Shown here one piece after another: positions 36,019 to 49,118 of a stretch of DNA of 64,000 bases; the stretch's first letter is position 1, and every line of letters begins with the position of its first letter. This DNA comes from Paralvinella palmiformis (taxonomy: Eukaryota; Annelida; Polychaeta; Terebellida; Alvinellidae), in contig JAODUP010000275.1 of NCBI GenBank assembly GCA_025642065.1, positions 365,001 to 429,000 of the forward strand, in the 5' to 3' direction. A program made the position numbers and the translations under genes. The notes under the pieces are model-generated. The model had not been told where the DNA came from, ran no database searches, and saw only the letters and a list, made by a program, of their open reading frames with translations.

Positions 36019-36420
36019 TTATGTGTTGCCAACCAGATACTCCTTGGCTTCATGTAAGTCATCTGTAATCTGAGAGACCTGTTTTTTTGTTGCAGTGGCA
36101 TGTGTATTGAGGAAATAAAAGCTGAGGTGCTCATAATAAGCCGCCTTTAATTTTAAGAGGGCCTTTCCAGCCTCTGAATGCCTGACATTTACAGTCTGTG
36201 CTGGCCTTTTCATATCAACACATCCTTGTGTACAACAGTCTCTTTGTGATCCTCTACTGGAGACAGAGAGGTGGAAATTGCTACATTCTAATATAAATGT
36301 TTTACCCACATTGCTACCCTTGTCTTCTTGACGAGAAACACCACAGTACATAATATTTGTGTCCATGTTGAATTTGAGCCATGGACATCCCAGCTTCCAG
36401 CTAAACTTCAAATGATTTGG
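36019..36420 (-). pseudogene. TTF-type zinc-finger (ZNF862/hAT-like) fragment
   Basis: A 130-codon frame reads WLKFNMDTNIMYCGVSR, then CSNFHLSVSSRGSQRDC, a histidine region and RHSEAGKALLKLKAAYYEHL. This is the layout of the TTF-type zinc finger and linker of ZNF862/ZMYM-like proteins, which derive from hAT transposases. The second cysteine of the first CxxC is replaced (CGVS) and no catalytic domain follows, so it is a broken remnant. Confidence 0.6.
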
Positions 36421-37319
36421 GGCCTGCTATTATTCATATTTACACATCACTGAACTTGTGTTGTCTTCAGCAGTTCTCTGGTTGAGAATATTTTCTACAT
36501 TTCAAGAAAATGATGAGCTTTTAATTTGAATATATCGCACTGACTCCACAAAGGACTTGATGCTTAGTGAGCGATAAAAGGGGAAAATATGTAACACTTT
36601 TCCAGCGATAATAGAGAAATTGAGACCAGTCACTGGAACCGATGTTTTATGTTATGATGTCAGTTCGTTAACGATTTTGGTGACAGACTTTGTCTGGGGC
36701 AGGCTTGGGTTTCTTCCTGGAAGAAAGGTATTTCTTCCCTTCCGGTGCGAAGAAATATATTTTTAAACCTTTCTTCCTGGAAGAAATTGGGAAGAAACTT
36801 CCAAGGGTCACAGAGTCTGTGACAATAATCAACTGATCTGGTGAGAGTTTAGCACCCTTGCAACTTGGGATGTAGAGCATATACCACAAGGTGCTCCATT
36901 GTGATGGTTTGGTTAACATATCATGTAATAAAGTTGCATAAGAAGTGAGGAATACCAAATTTGAGGCTCCTTTTAAAGTGTCTTTGTGCAATTATCGATG
37001 AACAAGTGGATTCCAATGATCCAAGCAAATTAATCAATTAGTGAATCCCATGATCAGCAGTTCCATGATGCACAAGTGAATCATTATTTGTCATCCATTA
37101 TGTCTTTTAATAATTTTTCATCAAAATACTCTAATCTGACATCAAATAATTTCCAGAGTTTATGTATACAGAATGTAATTTCTAATTAATTATCCTCTTG
37201 TTTAGGTGATGGTGTGACGTATGTTACTGTCCATGGATTAACTCAATCAATCTTGGCTTAAACTGAAATAAATTAATCAAGAAGCTGGTACATGGATAAC
37301 ATCTAATATTTATTTACCA

Positions 37320-37570
37320 CTTATAGCACAGTGGATAGAGCAGTCTACTGCAAACCTCAAGATCATGGTTCAGATCCTAGTAATACCTACATTTGTTGGA
37401 TGATCGCATGGGGAGTCGGCCCTTCATCATGTGATCCGGTTGTTATCAGTGCCGAGGCTAAGACAGAGCACTGGCTAACTTATTATCACTTAGCCAACCA
37501 TCTTCATTGCTATATGATCTATGCGATGTACTATCATCAGTCTGGGATGGGAAAATCCCAGAAACAGTGA
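37320..37570 (+). mobile_element. tRNA-derived SINE (type D)
   Basis: A tRNA-like head has TAGCACAGTGGATAGAGCAG as A-box region and GGTTCAGATCC as B box, followed by a GC-richer body ending near GGGAAAATCCCAG. A diverged, shorter head of the same kind is seen at 52983. Confidence 0.6.
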
Positions 37571-38600
37571 CAGTTGACATTATACAGAATTGGCTTTTTT
37601 ATTATTAGTAATAATAGTGAATATTGACTTATAAACCTGAATAGGTTTAGACAACTCTAACTAGTATAATATCCAGTCTGATTATCAGAAAACTGAGAGG
37701 AAAGGTAATTTATTTTGGTACTGAACATTTTATATGTGTAAACTTCATCAAACCATAACATGTGTCGGTGTTAGAAACTCACTTTTCTGACTCCGGGTCT
37801 AAAATAAATAAACAAGAGCAGTCTTATTTTAATTTAGCTAAGATTGAAACAAATAGAAAGAGTCATCATTTTACGTTAACACTACAGAGCCATTAAATTA
37901 TTATATTGCTTATCCAGGTTCATCCAACATTTATCACAGACATTTGCTACTGGATGGCAAAAAAACATGATAAATAATAATGGCAGATTATAACAAAAGT
38001 TGCTACATTCAGAGTGTACTATTGGTTACAAAAGTATATATTGAGCAGTTCTATGTCATTAATGATGAGGTTCTTGTTGGTTGTATTGATGCGATCCAGG
38101 TTTGCCTCATTTCCAAAAATTGCTCGTTTTTTTCTGAAGCATCCATTTTGTCACATTCAGAGTGGTGTAATATTTCCATTATTTATATGTTTGACAAATG
38201 ACCAATTTTCTTTCTACAGTCTAACCTCGCCTTTATGTCAACTTTGGGACCTGGCTGAAAGTTGACATTGTGGTGGGTGGTATTAGGGTGGGGGAGGCAT
38301 GACCTGCCGACAGCCTTGGGGGTGGTCAACTACACATGGCTTTTGAACCTTTTTTAACCTCAGCTATCACTTTATTTAATCTATCGCTGATGGCACGATC
38401 AACACGGTCATGATCATCACATAATGATCCTGACATGTTGTCAATCAATTCACAGATTACCAGAAACATTTCACGGTCAGTGTGTGGTTGTAATAGCAGG
38501 GGTATTTATATGACAATTTATGGTAATCGTATTATGTAAGCATTGGCGGTGGCTGAATAACGGGGGCAGATAATTAGGGGAATTATCAATACAGGAAATC

Positions 38601-38615
38601 ATGTCCTTATCAAAG
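38601..38615 (+). CDS. CCDC91: CCDC91 candidate first coding exon (5 codons)
   Basis: ATGTCCTTATCAAAG|GTTGGT gives MSLSK in phase 0, which fits the phase of the next exon, and leaves a 142-base intron. The donor is weak. No in-frame ATG lies within the next exon. An alternative start further upstream is quite possible. Confidence 0.35.
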
Positions 38616-41092
38616 GTTGGTAGTTGTTGGCGGGCTAGACTGTACTGTTAAAAATAGTGAGAAGTTATAATATGATTTTTGTTTTATTCTTCATTATTCT
38701 AATTAACATATCTGTACTGTCTCTATATTGTAATGGAGTAAGTATTTTTATTCACAGAGTTCAGGTGAAGCCTTTGATGATGATGACTTTGGTGAATTTG
38801 GGGGTTTTGAAGTAAGTATTTTTTATAGTTAATATGGTATTGCAACCTGTGTAACATCTTTCTGTCAAAATATGTTTCTTCCACATTAAAAGCCCCACAG
38901 CCAGTCTCCACCAACCTGTATCCAGTACATAGCCAATTAATTCAATTCAGTTTCACCTAAATTTCTAGGTTTTTGTGTATTTCACCTAATTTGCTCTCAG
39001 TCATTGTGCTTAACTGCAAGTTTTGAATGCATTATTTGATTGATAGTCAAGTACTGGACTAAAAAGTCTCTTTATAGCTTTATATATGATGAAAAAGTTT
39101 TAAAATAATAACTGAATGAAAACAGTTTATTGTATATTGATGCTACTGTATCTTAATTATGCATGCAAATTTTGGGTAATATTTTTAGAGCAAGAAATAA
39201 ACTAAGTTGGTTTAGAGAAACTAGTGAATGATCGGTCAATTGATAAAACAAATGAGACAGATTGTACTTGGTCATTATTTGTCAAATCAATTTGTAACAT
39301 TGTCCATTTGAAAACATTAATTCTTACTCATCAAGTAGTGAATAGCATCCCATCCGTATATATTCAGAAACTCAAATAAAGGAGAACTGTATACGTTGAT
39401 CAAATTTTGTCAGTTTGTTTGTATAAATAGAAACTTTAAAGTGAGATTTTGTTAAACTGAAATCAAATGTTGAATATAAGTTAATAGAAGTAAATGTCAA
39501 CAGGATTTACAGGCATTTGGCAGTGTGTTTTTCTTACACCATAAATTGTATCTATATTTTACTTTTTTATTTACTAATACATGTAATTAGAAAAGGCTAA
39601 ACTATCTCTATTAGTACAGTATTCTCTAACTGATTATGAAGGAAATGTTTAGTATCCAGTGACTGAATAAATGGATTCTGGAATTATTAAATGTATGGTA
39701 ATATAGTTTATCAGAGGTGGGATCTACTCCACTCCAAAAGGTAAATGATAATTTACTGAAATATTACAGCTGAGTCCATTGAATCTATATAGGTACTCTT
39801 TTCATTGGATATGATATTTTGTGTTAACAGAAAATATAAACAGGAAACTCTGAGCAGACAGTTCCATTATTCCAATTCCACTTAGTCAATTCCATACCTT
39901 TTTTTACCTACTACTTTTTACCATGAGTAGGTACTCGGAGTACCTACTTGGAATACCTACTCTGAGTAGTTTATATTCCAAGTAGGATTGCCATGGATCC
40001 TGACAATGAGTTAAATTTCTCCTCTTCCTTGAAGAATTTAGAACATTGTATTGCCGATATTTGGCTATGGATGACTCAAAATCTTCTAAAAACTAAATGA
40101 TAATAAAACAAATATTTTATATTTGGCATCACCACATTGTGTTAAATCCCTAAAGACACCAGCATTACAGATGGGTGCATCTTCGATTACCCCTAATGGG
40201 TCAGTAAAAAATCTAGGGGTTATTTTTGACCAATGTATTAACATGCATGAACATGTCACATCAGTATGCCAAGCTGCCTACTACCATCTTAAGAACATCC
40301 ACTGTTTAAAAGCATTCTTGACACAAGAATCACTTGTAACTGTAGTCCATGCCTTTGTTATATCTCGTATAGACTATTGTAACTCCCTGTTATAGTGGCA
40401 TATCTGATTATAACATTAATCGCCTTCAGCGAATTCAGAATAGTGCAGCTTGCATTGTAACAAATACTAGAAAGTATGATCATATCACCCCAATTCTCCA
40501 AAAACTACGTTGGCTACCTGTTAGACAGCGTATCCATTTTAAGATTATGTTAATAACTTATAAATCTATTAATGATATGGCGCCAGAATACCTGTGTGAA
40601 CTGGTTTCCATTAGAAAGTCGTCCCAAAAACTCAGGTCATCCAGTCAGATACTATTGCAGGTGCCAGTGTCTCGGCTCAAGTCATATGGTGATTGTGCGT
40701 TTAGTGTTGCAGCCCCCACTTTATGGAATAAGTTGCCGGCAAATATTAGAAATGCATCGACTCTTGGAAATTTTAAGTCTCTTCTAAAAACACACCTATT
40801 TAAGGTCGCTTTCACAGATAAATAAGGGCGCTTTATTAAATATACATTATTATTATTAAGAAATATTTCTGAATTAAAAAATTAAATGGTTCATTAATTT
40901 GTGAATTTAATTTGTAGAAAACTTCAATTCCAATTCCAAATTTATCAATTCTATTTTTTTAAATAAGCAATTTGAATTGACCATCAATTCCAATTCCAGA
41001 ATTTAAATGACCCCATGTCTAACTTTGAGCACAGCATAATCAACAGAAAAGATTTACTAAATATATATATATATATATATATATATTGAATA

Positions 41093-41159
<67 letters not shown>

Positions 41160-41260
41160 AAATAAAAAATCAGAATTGTCAACTTTAGCCAGAAAAATAT
41201 AGTTTCAAAGAAAACATTTTGTCGTAAATGTTAGCTTTTTCTAGATTTAGAAAAGTGATA

Positions 41261-41317
<57 letters not shown>

Positions 41318-42982
41318 GGACAGATATTAATATATGATTATAATATATATTATCACAAACTTGATAAATAAGTTTTGATAATTATTTATTATCAGGCAGC
41401 CGAACCAACAGTTCCTTGTGAAGCAAAGCCGCTGTCATCTGGAGATGGTCAAGTAGCTACATCTTGGGTTATGGCAGGTATGATACTCCATCGCTATAAT
41501 ATAAATCTAGCAAGTTAGCATTAAATATTAACAGTTATCTAAATCTATCATTAGTTGTAAGTATTAATGTGAGTCAGTAATAATGATAGATTTTATTGAT
41601 GATAGCCGAGTTGTGATGTGCTGATAAAAGGTATTGTCTCCAATGAATGGAATTTTGTTGTTATTAGCACTTACAGTAGTACACTTAAACTATAGTAAAA
41701 CCTGTATTAAACAACAATTCTTGGAATAGCATCAAGTGATCCTTAAATAAAGGTAATCTTTTAAGGCATGTTCTAAATATCTTGTGACCAGAGGGAAGAA
41801 ATATTATTGGTATTCAAACATTACTCTTCCATTGTGTATCAGAAAAAATTTATTGTTAACCTTCTCTGCTGTTCTAATTAGTATATTTTCGTTGAAATCT
41901 TCAAATAAATTCACACAGCCACTTGAAATCCTTGAAAAATATAGAATTTAGTTTATCTAAAATGAAACTTCACATCTATGACTTAGAAATGAGGTCCTTC
42001 CTATGGACTACTTTATATATCATATTTTTAGGTGTCATTGTAAAGTAATATTTTGGTTTACCGAAGTCTTACTTGGACTTATACTATGGTCACTTTCCCC
42101 ATCGAGCAGTTAGTAGTGCACTGCATGCAGATATCTCATTCATGGGATTGAATCCTAATGTTACCGGTGTTTGTGGAACATTTCCTGTAGCCATATATGT
42201 TCATGATTTGACCAACATGTTTGCACTTGCCGAATGATGAATTGACAACATTTTTCAGATGCCATTACTATCACTAAGCGTTTTAGTTAAGTGTATTTCT
42301 TTTAAATCCATGCAGCTGTTGCCTCAAGCTTGCCACCGTCGGAGAACGCGATGACTGCTCATGGTGATGGTAGCATGACCAAAACATTACATGACCAGTC
42401 TTCTGTTCCAAATCCTGCCACATCTTCTCTACAATTTGGTCTCGATGATTGTGTTAGTGGCACTAACTGGGCAGCAATTGGTGAAGATTTGGATGATATT
42501 GGCACAGAAGACAAAAACAGGTTTTGTGCAGACTTCACTAAGATTGACGAGGTAATATTCGATGTGGTAATATTCCATGTGAAATAATTGAAAAACAAGT
42601 TCATTATATCAAAATGATATTCTGTTAGAGTGTGTGATGTCAGGAAGAGTTTTTATTTGGTTTCAATGAAACCAAATCATATATCTTCAACAAAGGGAGT
42701 AAGTTTTATTATTACAAAATTAGTTAAATTACCTCATTGCTTTAAAGTGCTTTAATCAGGTGACAAAGTAAGGTTTATATTATGGGGTTAGTGGGGGAAA
42801 CCTAGTGCAATAATCTGATGTCAATTTGTTATTTATGATAATACTACTACTACTAATAATATATATTTAATTTACCGTTCTTATTAGCAGCAGCCATTTA
42901 TAGAAATTGTACAGTGATATTAAGTGATAACGCACAGTTTATACGTAGACATTTAAAGAAATTATAAGTCAAATAAATAAAG

Positions 42983-43021
<39 letters not shown>

Positions 43022-43754
43022 GGTATTAGATCAAATAATATAATATACTGGCTAACTAGGTATATATCTTCTAGGGTTTATGGGCAGAGAAAGCTTTATC
43101 TGAGCAACAGACTGATGAATTTAAGTCTTTTAATGGACAAGATATAGTAGAACGTGTGAGCTCCGTATCTCCAACTAACTCGGATAAACATCATACAATA
43201 GACAGTATTTCATGGTTAGTCTATGTTATTATAACTACTACTAGTAATAATAATAGATAATATTATTAATAATTATTGTTATTTAATATGAGGGTAATAA
43301 TTATTTTAGAAGGATGTTAATAATACATGACAAGATGTAGATGTCATTATAATATTTTATTAATTCCTACATTATGTCATATGGACAGTAATTATGCACA
43401 TGTATACCTGCATGAATGTGCACACGCCTGTACACTTAATTAATACTTGGTTCCGTTCAGCCACCAGATCTCATCCTGTTCATCTGTATTAGATGACCTT
43501 GACCTAGATCCAGCTTCAAGCCATTCTAGTCATAGTATAGAAGCGCAGAAGCCGACATCCGATGTGGACACCGCTGACATTCCATTATCTACTGACTCGG
43601 ATGTAATCACGGATAGACAGTCAGTAAAAACTGACACGAGAACAAAAGAAGAAGATGGTCCGATGACGCTCACGGAGCTACATTTGCTGAAGCTACAGCA
43701 ACAACAAATCAAAGAAGAATTACAACAGGTGAAATCTAATATTTATGATCAAGT

Positions 43755-43803
<49 letters not shown>

Positions 43804-43943
43804 TTGTGTGTATATGTTACAGTTAATCTGTATAATCAGGTAATATGTATATTACCTGAAATTTCCAGGTAATGTGTGTGGAATCTCAGTTATCAATACA
43901 CATATTACCTGAAAATTACATAGATTAACTGTAACATATGCAA

Positions 43944-43986
<43 letters not shown>

Positions 43987-46900
43987 TGTTTGTTTATTTG
44001 GCTGTACCCAATAGGGGACAGCCAGGGGTCTTTACCCCAAATGTTTAGTACAAGTACTTGTTTATCAGCTGAGGAAGCTGTCCTAGAGTCTATTATATGT
44101 AAGGCTATCTCTGTCTTATATATGAGAAGGGCTCAAAAGGCAATATGTTTGATGGGGTTTATTGATGAACAAATTAATTATCACGGGTGATAATGTAAGA
44201 AATATAAATCAATGGCTCTCTACGGACTGACTTATATTATATCACAGAACATTATCAACATCAATATAATTATATCACATCTCATGTTTAATATATAACT
44301 AGTGTTACCATTAACAATTAACATGTAAACTCATCATAAGTTCATTCTGTGTTTGATCAGTAAGTACTAAACTTTAGACGACAAACAGGTTATTAAGCGT
44401 ACCACTCAATGTAGGTATAAATCATCACAGCTACGTAATACTGCAGGTACAAATATATTACACATGGTAACATGATCAGTATAACATGGGAATTTATTTG
44501 AGTCAATTTGACGTGGATTTTATGAATACCATATGTACTTGCGTATAAGTTGCACTTTTTATACTCGACGCCAAAAAAAAAAATGCGTCTTATAAATGGG
44601 TCATACTAAAAGGGACGGTAATATTTAGCATAATTTAGGGGGAAATACGTTAATATTATTTTTCAACATTAATAATAAATATATGAACAATAAACAAATT
44701 TACTAGTTGTGTTTTCTCGATTGTCTTTAAAATCCAAACTTAATCATGACAACAGCCATAATTATTTAATCCGATGCTCTAATTAGTGATTTGATCATTA
44801 CTATCAAAATGTGCGAGTGTGTAGGCCTAATTGAATGGAATGGTAAATGAGGCTGACCCAAAGAATGACCACAGAAGTCACATCAATGTATTAATTATTT
44901 CCAAAGCTGGCACATGGGAACTAATAATAAACTACTTCAAACAACATTATGGAAACGAATGCACAGCAGCAGACAACCTGGCTGTCATTACCTATCATCA
45001 CACAGTGGGTGAAAATGGCCTGGGATTAAATTGACCCACCCCCATCATTACCAAATTGTTCAAGAAGTGCTCTATCAGCAATGATTTAGATGGCACAGAA
45101 GATGAATTATGGGCTGAACAGTATGATAAATCCGACACTAACTCCAATGACATGTATGATGACACATGAACAGATACAACAGATGTTTAGTGAAGAGAGC
45201 GATGAAGATGAATTTTTTGGTTTTGAATAAATTTTGCTGATTTTAGTGTGTCTTATAATCGGGTATGACTCTTGGGGGGGGGTATTGGTCCTAAAAATGT
45301 ATATGCAGTAATTATTTTGTCATTGTGTTGTTAATAATTTAATATGAACAGGAAAAGAGATGGATGGAGTAATTTTAGGAGAATTTGTCCCTGATAAATA
45401 TGATTGGGCACTTCTGGGTTACAGAGAAATGCCCATAAATACAATTCATCTAATACACAAAGTCATCTTATAGAGGATCTTATATAGTAAAAATTATTCT
45501 TTATTATTGTGTTATATGTTTCTGTATTATACACAGTTCCCACGTGTCCTGGAAAACCTGCAAAAATAACAAAATCCTTTCCAAGGTCCTGGAAATGTCC
45601 CTGAATTTGACAAAATAAGGAATTGTCCTGGAAAACATATTGTCTGAAAAACCCCGCTTGGAACAAAAAGCCTGTGAATAAATATAATGCCCGTAGAAGA
45701 AAACTTCGATTATAGAAGAAAAAGAGTACCAGTACCGTACATAGTCTTCATATCCTGTGTTAATTAAAAATTAAAAAAAAGTGGGTGGATCAGACAGCTA
45801 GAAGGGGTGAGGGGGAGACTGTATCATAAAAATGTCAATAATTGATCATTCATTCAATAAATATGATATCCTTTTTCGCATGTATCTTGATAGTTGATTT
45901 ATTACTTTATCCTGGAAAATAGTCATTTTGTCTTGGAAAACTCCTGGAAAATAATATTTCCTGGGCTGTGGGAACCCTGATTATATTATTGTGTACTCTT
46001 TACTTGCATTATATCATAAATGGTTATGTTTCTTTGTTTACTTCAGGAATTAGATAAGTTAAGTAAACATAATTCACTACTTGAAGGCCAAAGACAGAAA
46101 CTTAAAGAACAGTTGGATGAACAAGAACAAAATTATCAGTTGCTGCAGGTACTGATGTTCTTCATAGTTACTGATATATAATATTGTATCATTTATTTCA
46201 AATTCATTGAGATGACTAATAACTTTATTAGTTATTAATGTCTCATTCTGTGGTTAACTTCACATAATATTTGCTCTGATAAAACAATATTTATCAGATT
46301 TATTAAAATTCTGATTGTTTGTTGATTGTAGCAAACAGTTTTTGGAACTGTTCCATTTTTGGTTTTTCATTTCAGAAAAAACATTCTAAAGAGTTGGAGG
46401 ATGTAAGAAAAGCTGGACATCAAGCAGTATCCGTGATTATTGAAGAATACAAGGTAACATATTATGTTAAAGGCCATTACAATGTGTTATTCTCTGTTTT
46501 TATATTATATGACTGACATTCAGGGAGGTTTATATTATGTGTAGTAATATTTAACAGTGTTCCTTCTAGGACAAAATAAAAAAATCCCTGGCCACCACAT
46601 GACGCAGTAATATAAGTGTTGTGTGCATTAACGATCTCCCCATCACGTCAGCTTTAATAATGCCATACCATTGGTGTGGCATTATCAGCAGAAAATGGGT
46701 CATGATAAATGCCAAATATTTATCATCCGATAGTTTCCTGATCTGAAATAATGCCAAAATTTATTGCTGTAGCCATTTCAAATGTCATATTTATAAATAT
46801 TTACTGAATATAAGAACCATGGTTGAAGGATGGGAGAGCTTTTGATGGGCTGGTGATCTTGGCTGGTAAACATCCATTTTGCATTATGATGGTCATGTGA

Positions 46901-49076
46901 CTCAAATACTCTCCTGATTGGCCAGCTGTCTTTGTTTACAGTAAATAAAAGTACATGGTCTTGTTTATGTGGTGGATTATATGGTCACTTTCCTGTTTAT
47001 TTGTTTGATCACTGATTTTTCCATTTTATGTTAATATTATGATATAAATATGGATTTCATATATCATATTAACTGTATTGATACTTTACTTAAGGAATTC
47101 TATGCAGTTTCTGGTAACTTAATAATTGTGTTTCTATCTTGATCCTCTGTCTATCCACTGTTGAGTGTGAGAGGTAGTTCTCCTTTATGAACAGCATTAA
47201 AACTTTGTTGAGGAACTCCATTGGCCAGGAAAATGTAATTTGATGCTTATTGCCTGTTGTTGATAAGTGTTGTTGATAAGCTTGTATCTGTTAATGTTGG
47301 TCATCACCTGAACAGGCACAAGAAGAAAATTTCTGGCTGATAATTTATTACTGGAAGAACTATTTATTATTGTATACTTGTATTGTGTGGATCAGTTTTG
47401 TTCTGACTAGTAAAAAAAAATTAATTTTAATAGTTAGTAATTTTTGTTGGGCTAGTAAGAAATTTGGTTGGGCTAGTGAGATGTAGAAATATTTTTCTGG
47501 CCCTGCATATCAGACTGCTGAATGCGAGTGTGGGTTTAGTTCCCAAACTCCATCAAGACAAGTTGTTATAATAAATTAAAAGAAAAGCATCTCAATGCGT
47601 TAATCACAATTAAAACATCAAAATATTCTGTGGCTGACTTTAACTCTTGGTTAGCTATAAATATGTTGAAGGAGAAGAAAGCCCGTAGAATATATAAAAA
47701 CAAGTTTCATAAATAAAATTTTGAAGCATTTCTATAGTCTTGTTATTTCATGTTATAGATATAATTAAGTAAGTGATATGCATACATTTAATTATGCTTA
47801 CACTTAAATACTTCAAATAGGATGCAAATCTCATAATTTTCAGTCCAAATATTCCTGAGGGTATGTGTTTGTACCCCAAATGGTTTTCATGCCAAGTGCC
47901 CATGTTACATTAAAATCCCCCACATTTTTAAAACCTAGGGGGAGCTCCCTCACATTGGCTAGATCCCAGAAGCAACAATATATTTATTTCTGTGTCTTCA
48001 CTTTAGATGATCATCTAATCAATTATCGGTTTGTTTTTGGTTTACAGGAGTTGTGTAAATTAGCAGTTTTAGAACAACAGGAAAAGAGCAGAAAACTATT
48101 GAGTGAAGCAATATCTAGTCAAACAGAATGGCAAGAAGCTTTGTTAAAGAAACAGGTGTGTTTGTGTGTGTGTTACTGTGTGTGTGTATCACATCACTGT
48201 ATGTGTATGTGTGAGACTGTGTGTTTTAGCTGTGTATAATAAGGCACAGGCACAGAGAATCTCGAACCGTGAATTCAAACTCTGGACGTTTCTTCAGGGG
48301 ACTGAATCCAGAGTGGCGACTTTTCTTGCTGAGACATGTGTAATGTCTCACCAGTCCCTAATACGAATCACCTACAGCCGTGGAGTTTGGGTGTAAAAGA
48401 CCCAAGTCAGATCACGGCAGTAGTGAGAATGTTTAGCTTAATTATCTAAGCAGCCCTATTTATAGCTATTTTTCAATTGCTGTATCTTTCTTCAAAGCAA
48501 TACTATATAAACCATATAACCCAATTGTCACTATCTTCAAAGATAAATTTTTACAACGGGCAGGTGTCATGAAGCGACTATTATTAAAATTGTTTAGCTT
48601 GATTGCTATTAAAAGACTGACATCTGCGCTGAAGCAGACCGTAATAGCGGGTCATAGCTTCCGTACTGTTTGAACTATGTTATCATTTTCAAACCGACCT
48701 AACGTCTGCTGTTCTAACTATTGTAGTAATAAAGTTTTTAAATGTTATTTATGACAAGCAGATTAGAGCTAATCTTGAATGTCATAGTACAAACTGGACA
48801 TAACTGGACCTAGGAAAGATAATTCTATTCCCACATACAACCAAGGTGAATTATATATACAAGTAAACTTGTTATATAAAACACACCAACCGCGCGAACT
48901 GTGTCCAATGCCACCGCTCGAGATGCGATGCAGTGTTTCTATTCCTGAGTCAGGAGTACTTATAATGCTTTAAGAGCGTACTGTGCCTGCTACAGTCATT
49001 TAAATGCTGGATAACCAGGCCAGACACCTAAACGGCGTGCCTCCAAAGACGCAAATAGTACATGGATTATACAGCT

Positions 49077-49118
<42 letters not shown>

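Larger units (their letters stand above)
20196..38600. other. Repeat-rich intergenic region between FAR and CCDC91
   Basis: These 18.4 kb separate two divergently transcribed genes and should hold both promoters and the 5' untranslated exon of FAR, none of which I could place with confidence. Listed separately are the diverged duplication (20.85/24.89 kb), type A and B SINEs, LINE reverse transcriptase fragments, MITEs, a nested transposon, LTR-like repeats and a zinc-finger remnant. From about 23.2 to 24.2 kb and 30.0 to 31.9 kb I see only AT-rich sequence. Confidence 0.75.
38812..41395 (+). other. CCDC91 intron with MITE, nested LINE and (TA)n tracts
   Basis: A 2.6-kb intron. It contains MITE family 1 copy d, broken by a LINE fragment, and three long (TA)n tracts between 41061 and 41315. 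About 38.85-39.85 kb is plain AT-rich sequence. Confidence 0.85.
43729..46046 (+). other. CCDC91 intron with three DNA transposons
   Basis: A 2.3-kb intron holding the foldback element, a pogo-like transposon remnant and a hAT-like MITE, all listed separately. Confidence 0.85.

Noticed and set aside
36668..36991. A 107-codon minus-strand frame with repeated SSRKK motifs as a basic protein.
   Set aside because: The motif comes from the TTTCTTCCTGGAAGAAA palindromes. No family or splice context was seen.
38216..38280. ACAGTCTAACCTCGCCTTTA at 38216 as a pogo-type transposon end.
   Set aside because: It resembles pogo ends of the CAGTNGAACCTCG kind, but no partner end or second copy was found in the window.
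38733..38757. ATGGA|GTAAGT at 38733 as a first exon spliced to 38758.
   Set aside because: The intron would be only 20 bases and the phase would not join to the DDDDFGEFGGFE frame.
46555..47505. A possible hAT element bounded by CAGTGTTCC and GGCCCTG in a CCDC91 intron.
   Set aside because: The ends are not convincing inverses and the flanking octamers (ATATTTAA and CATATCAG) do not match.
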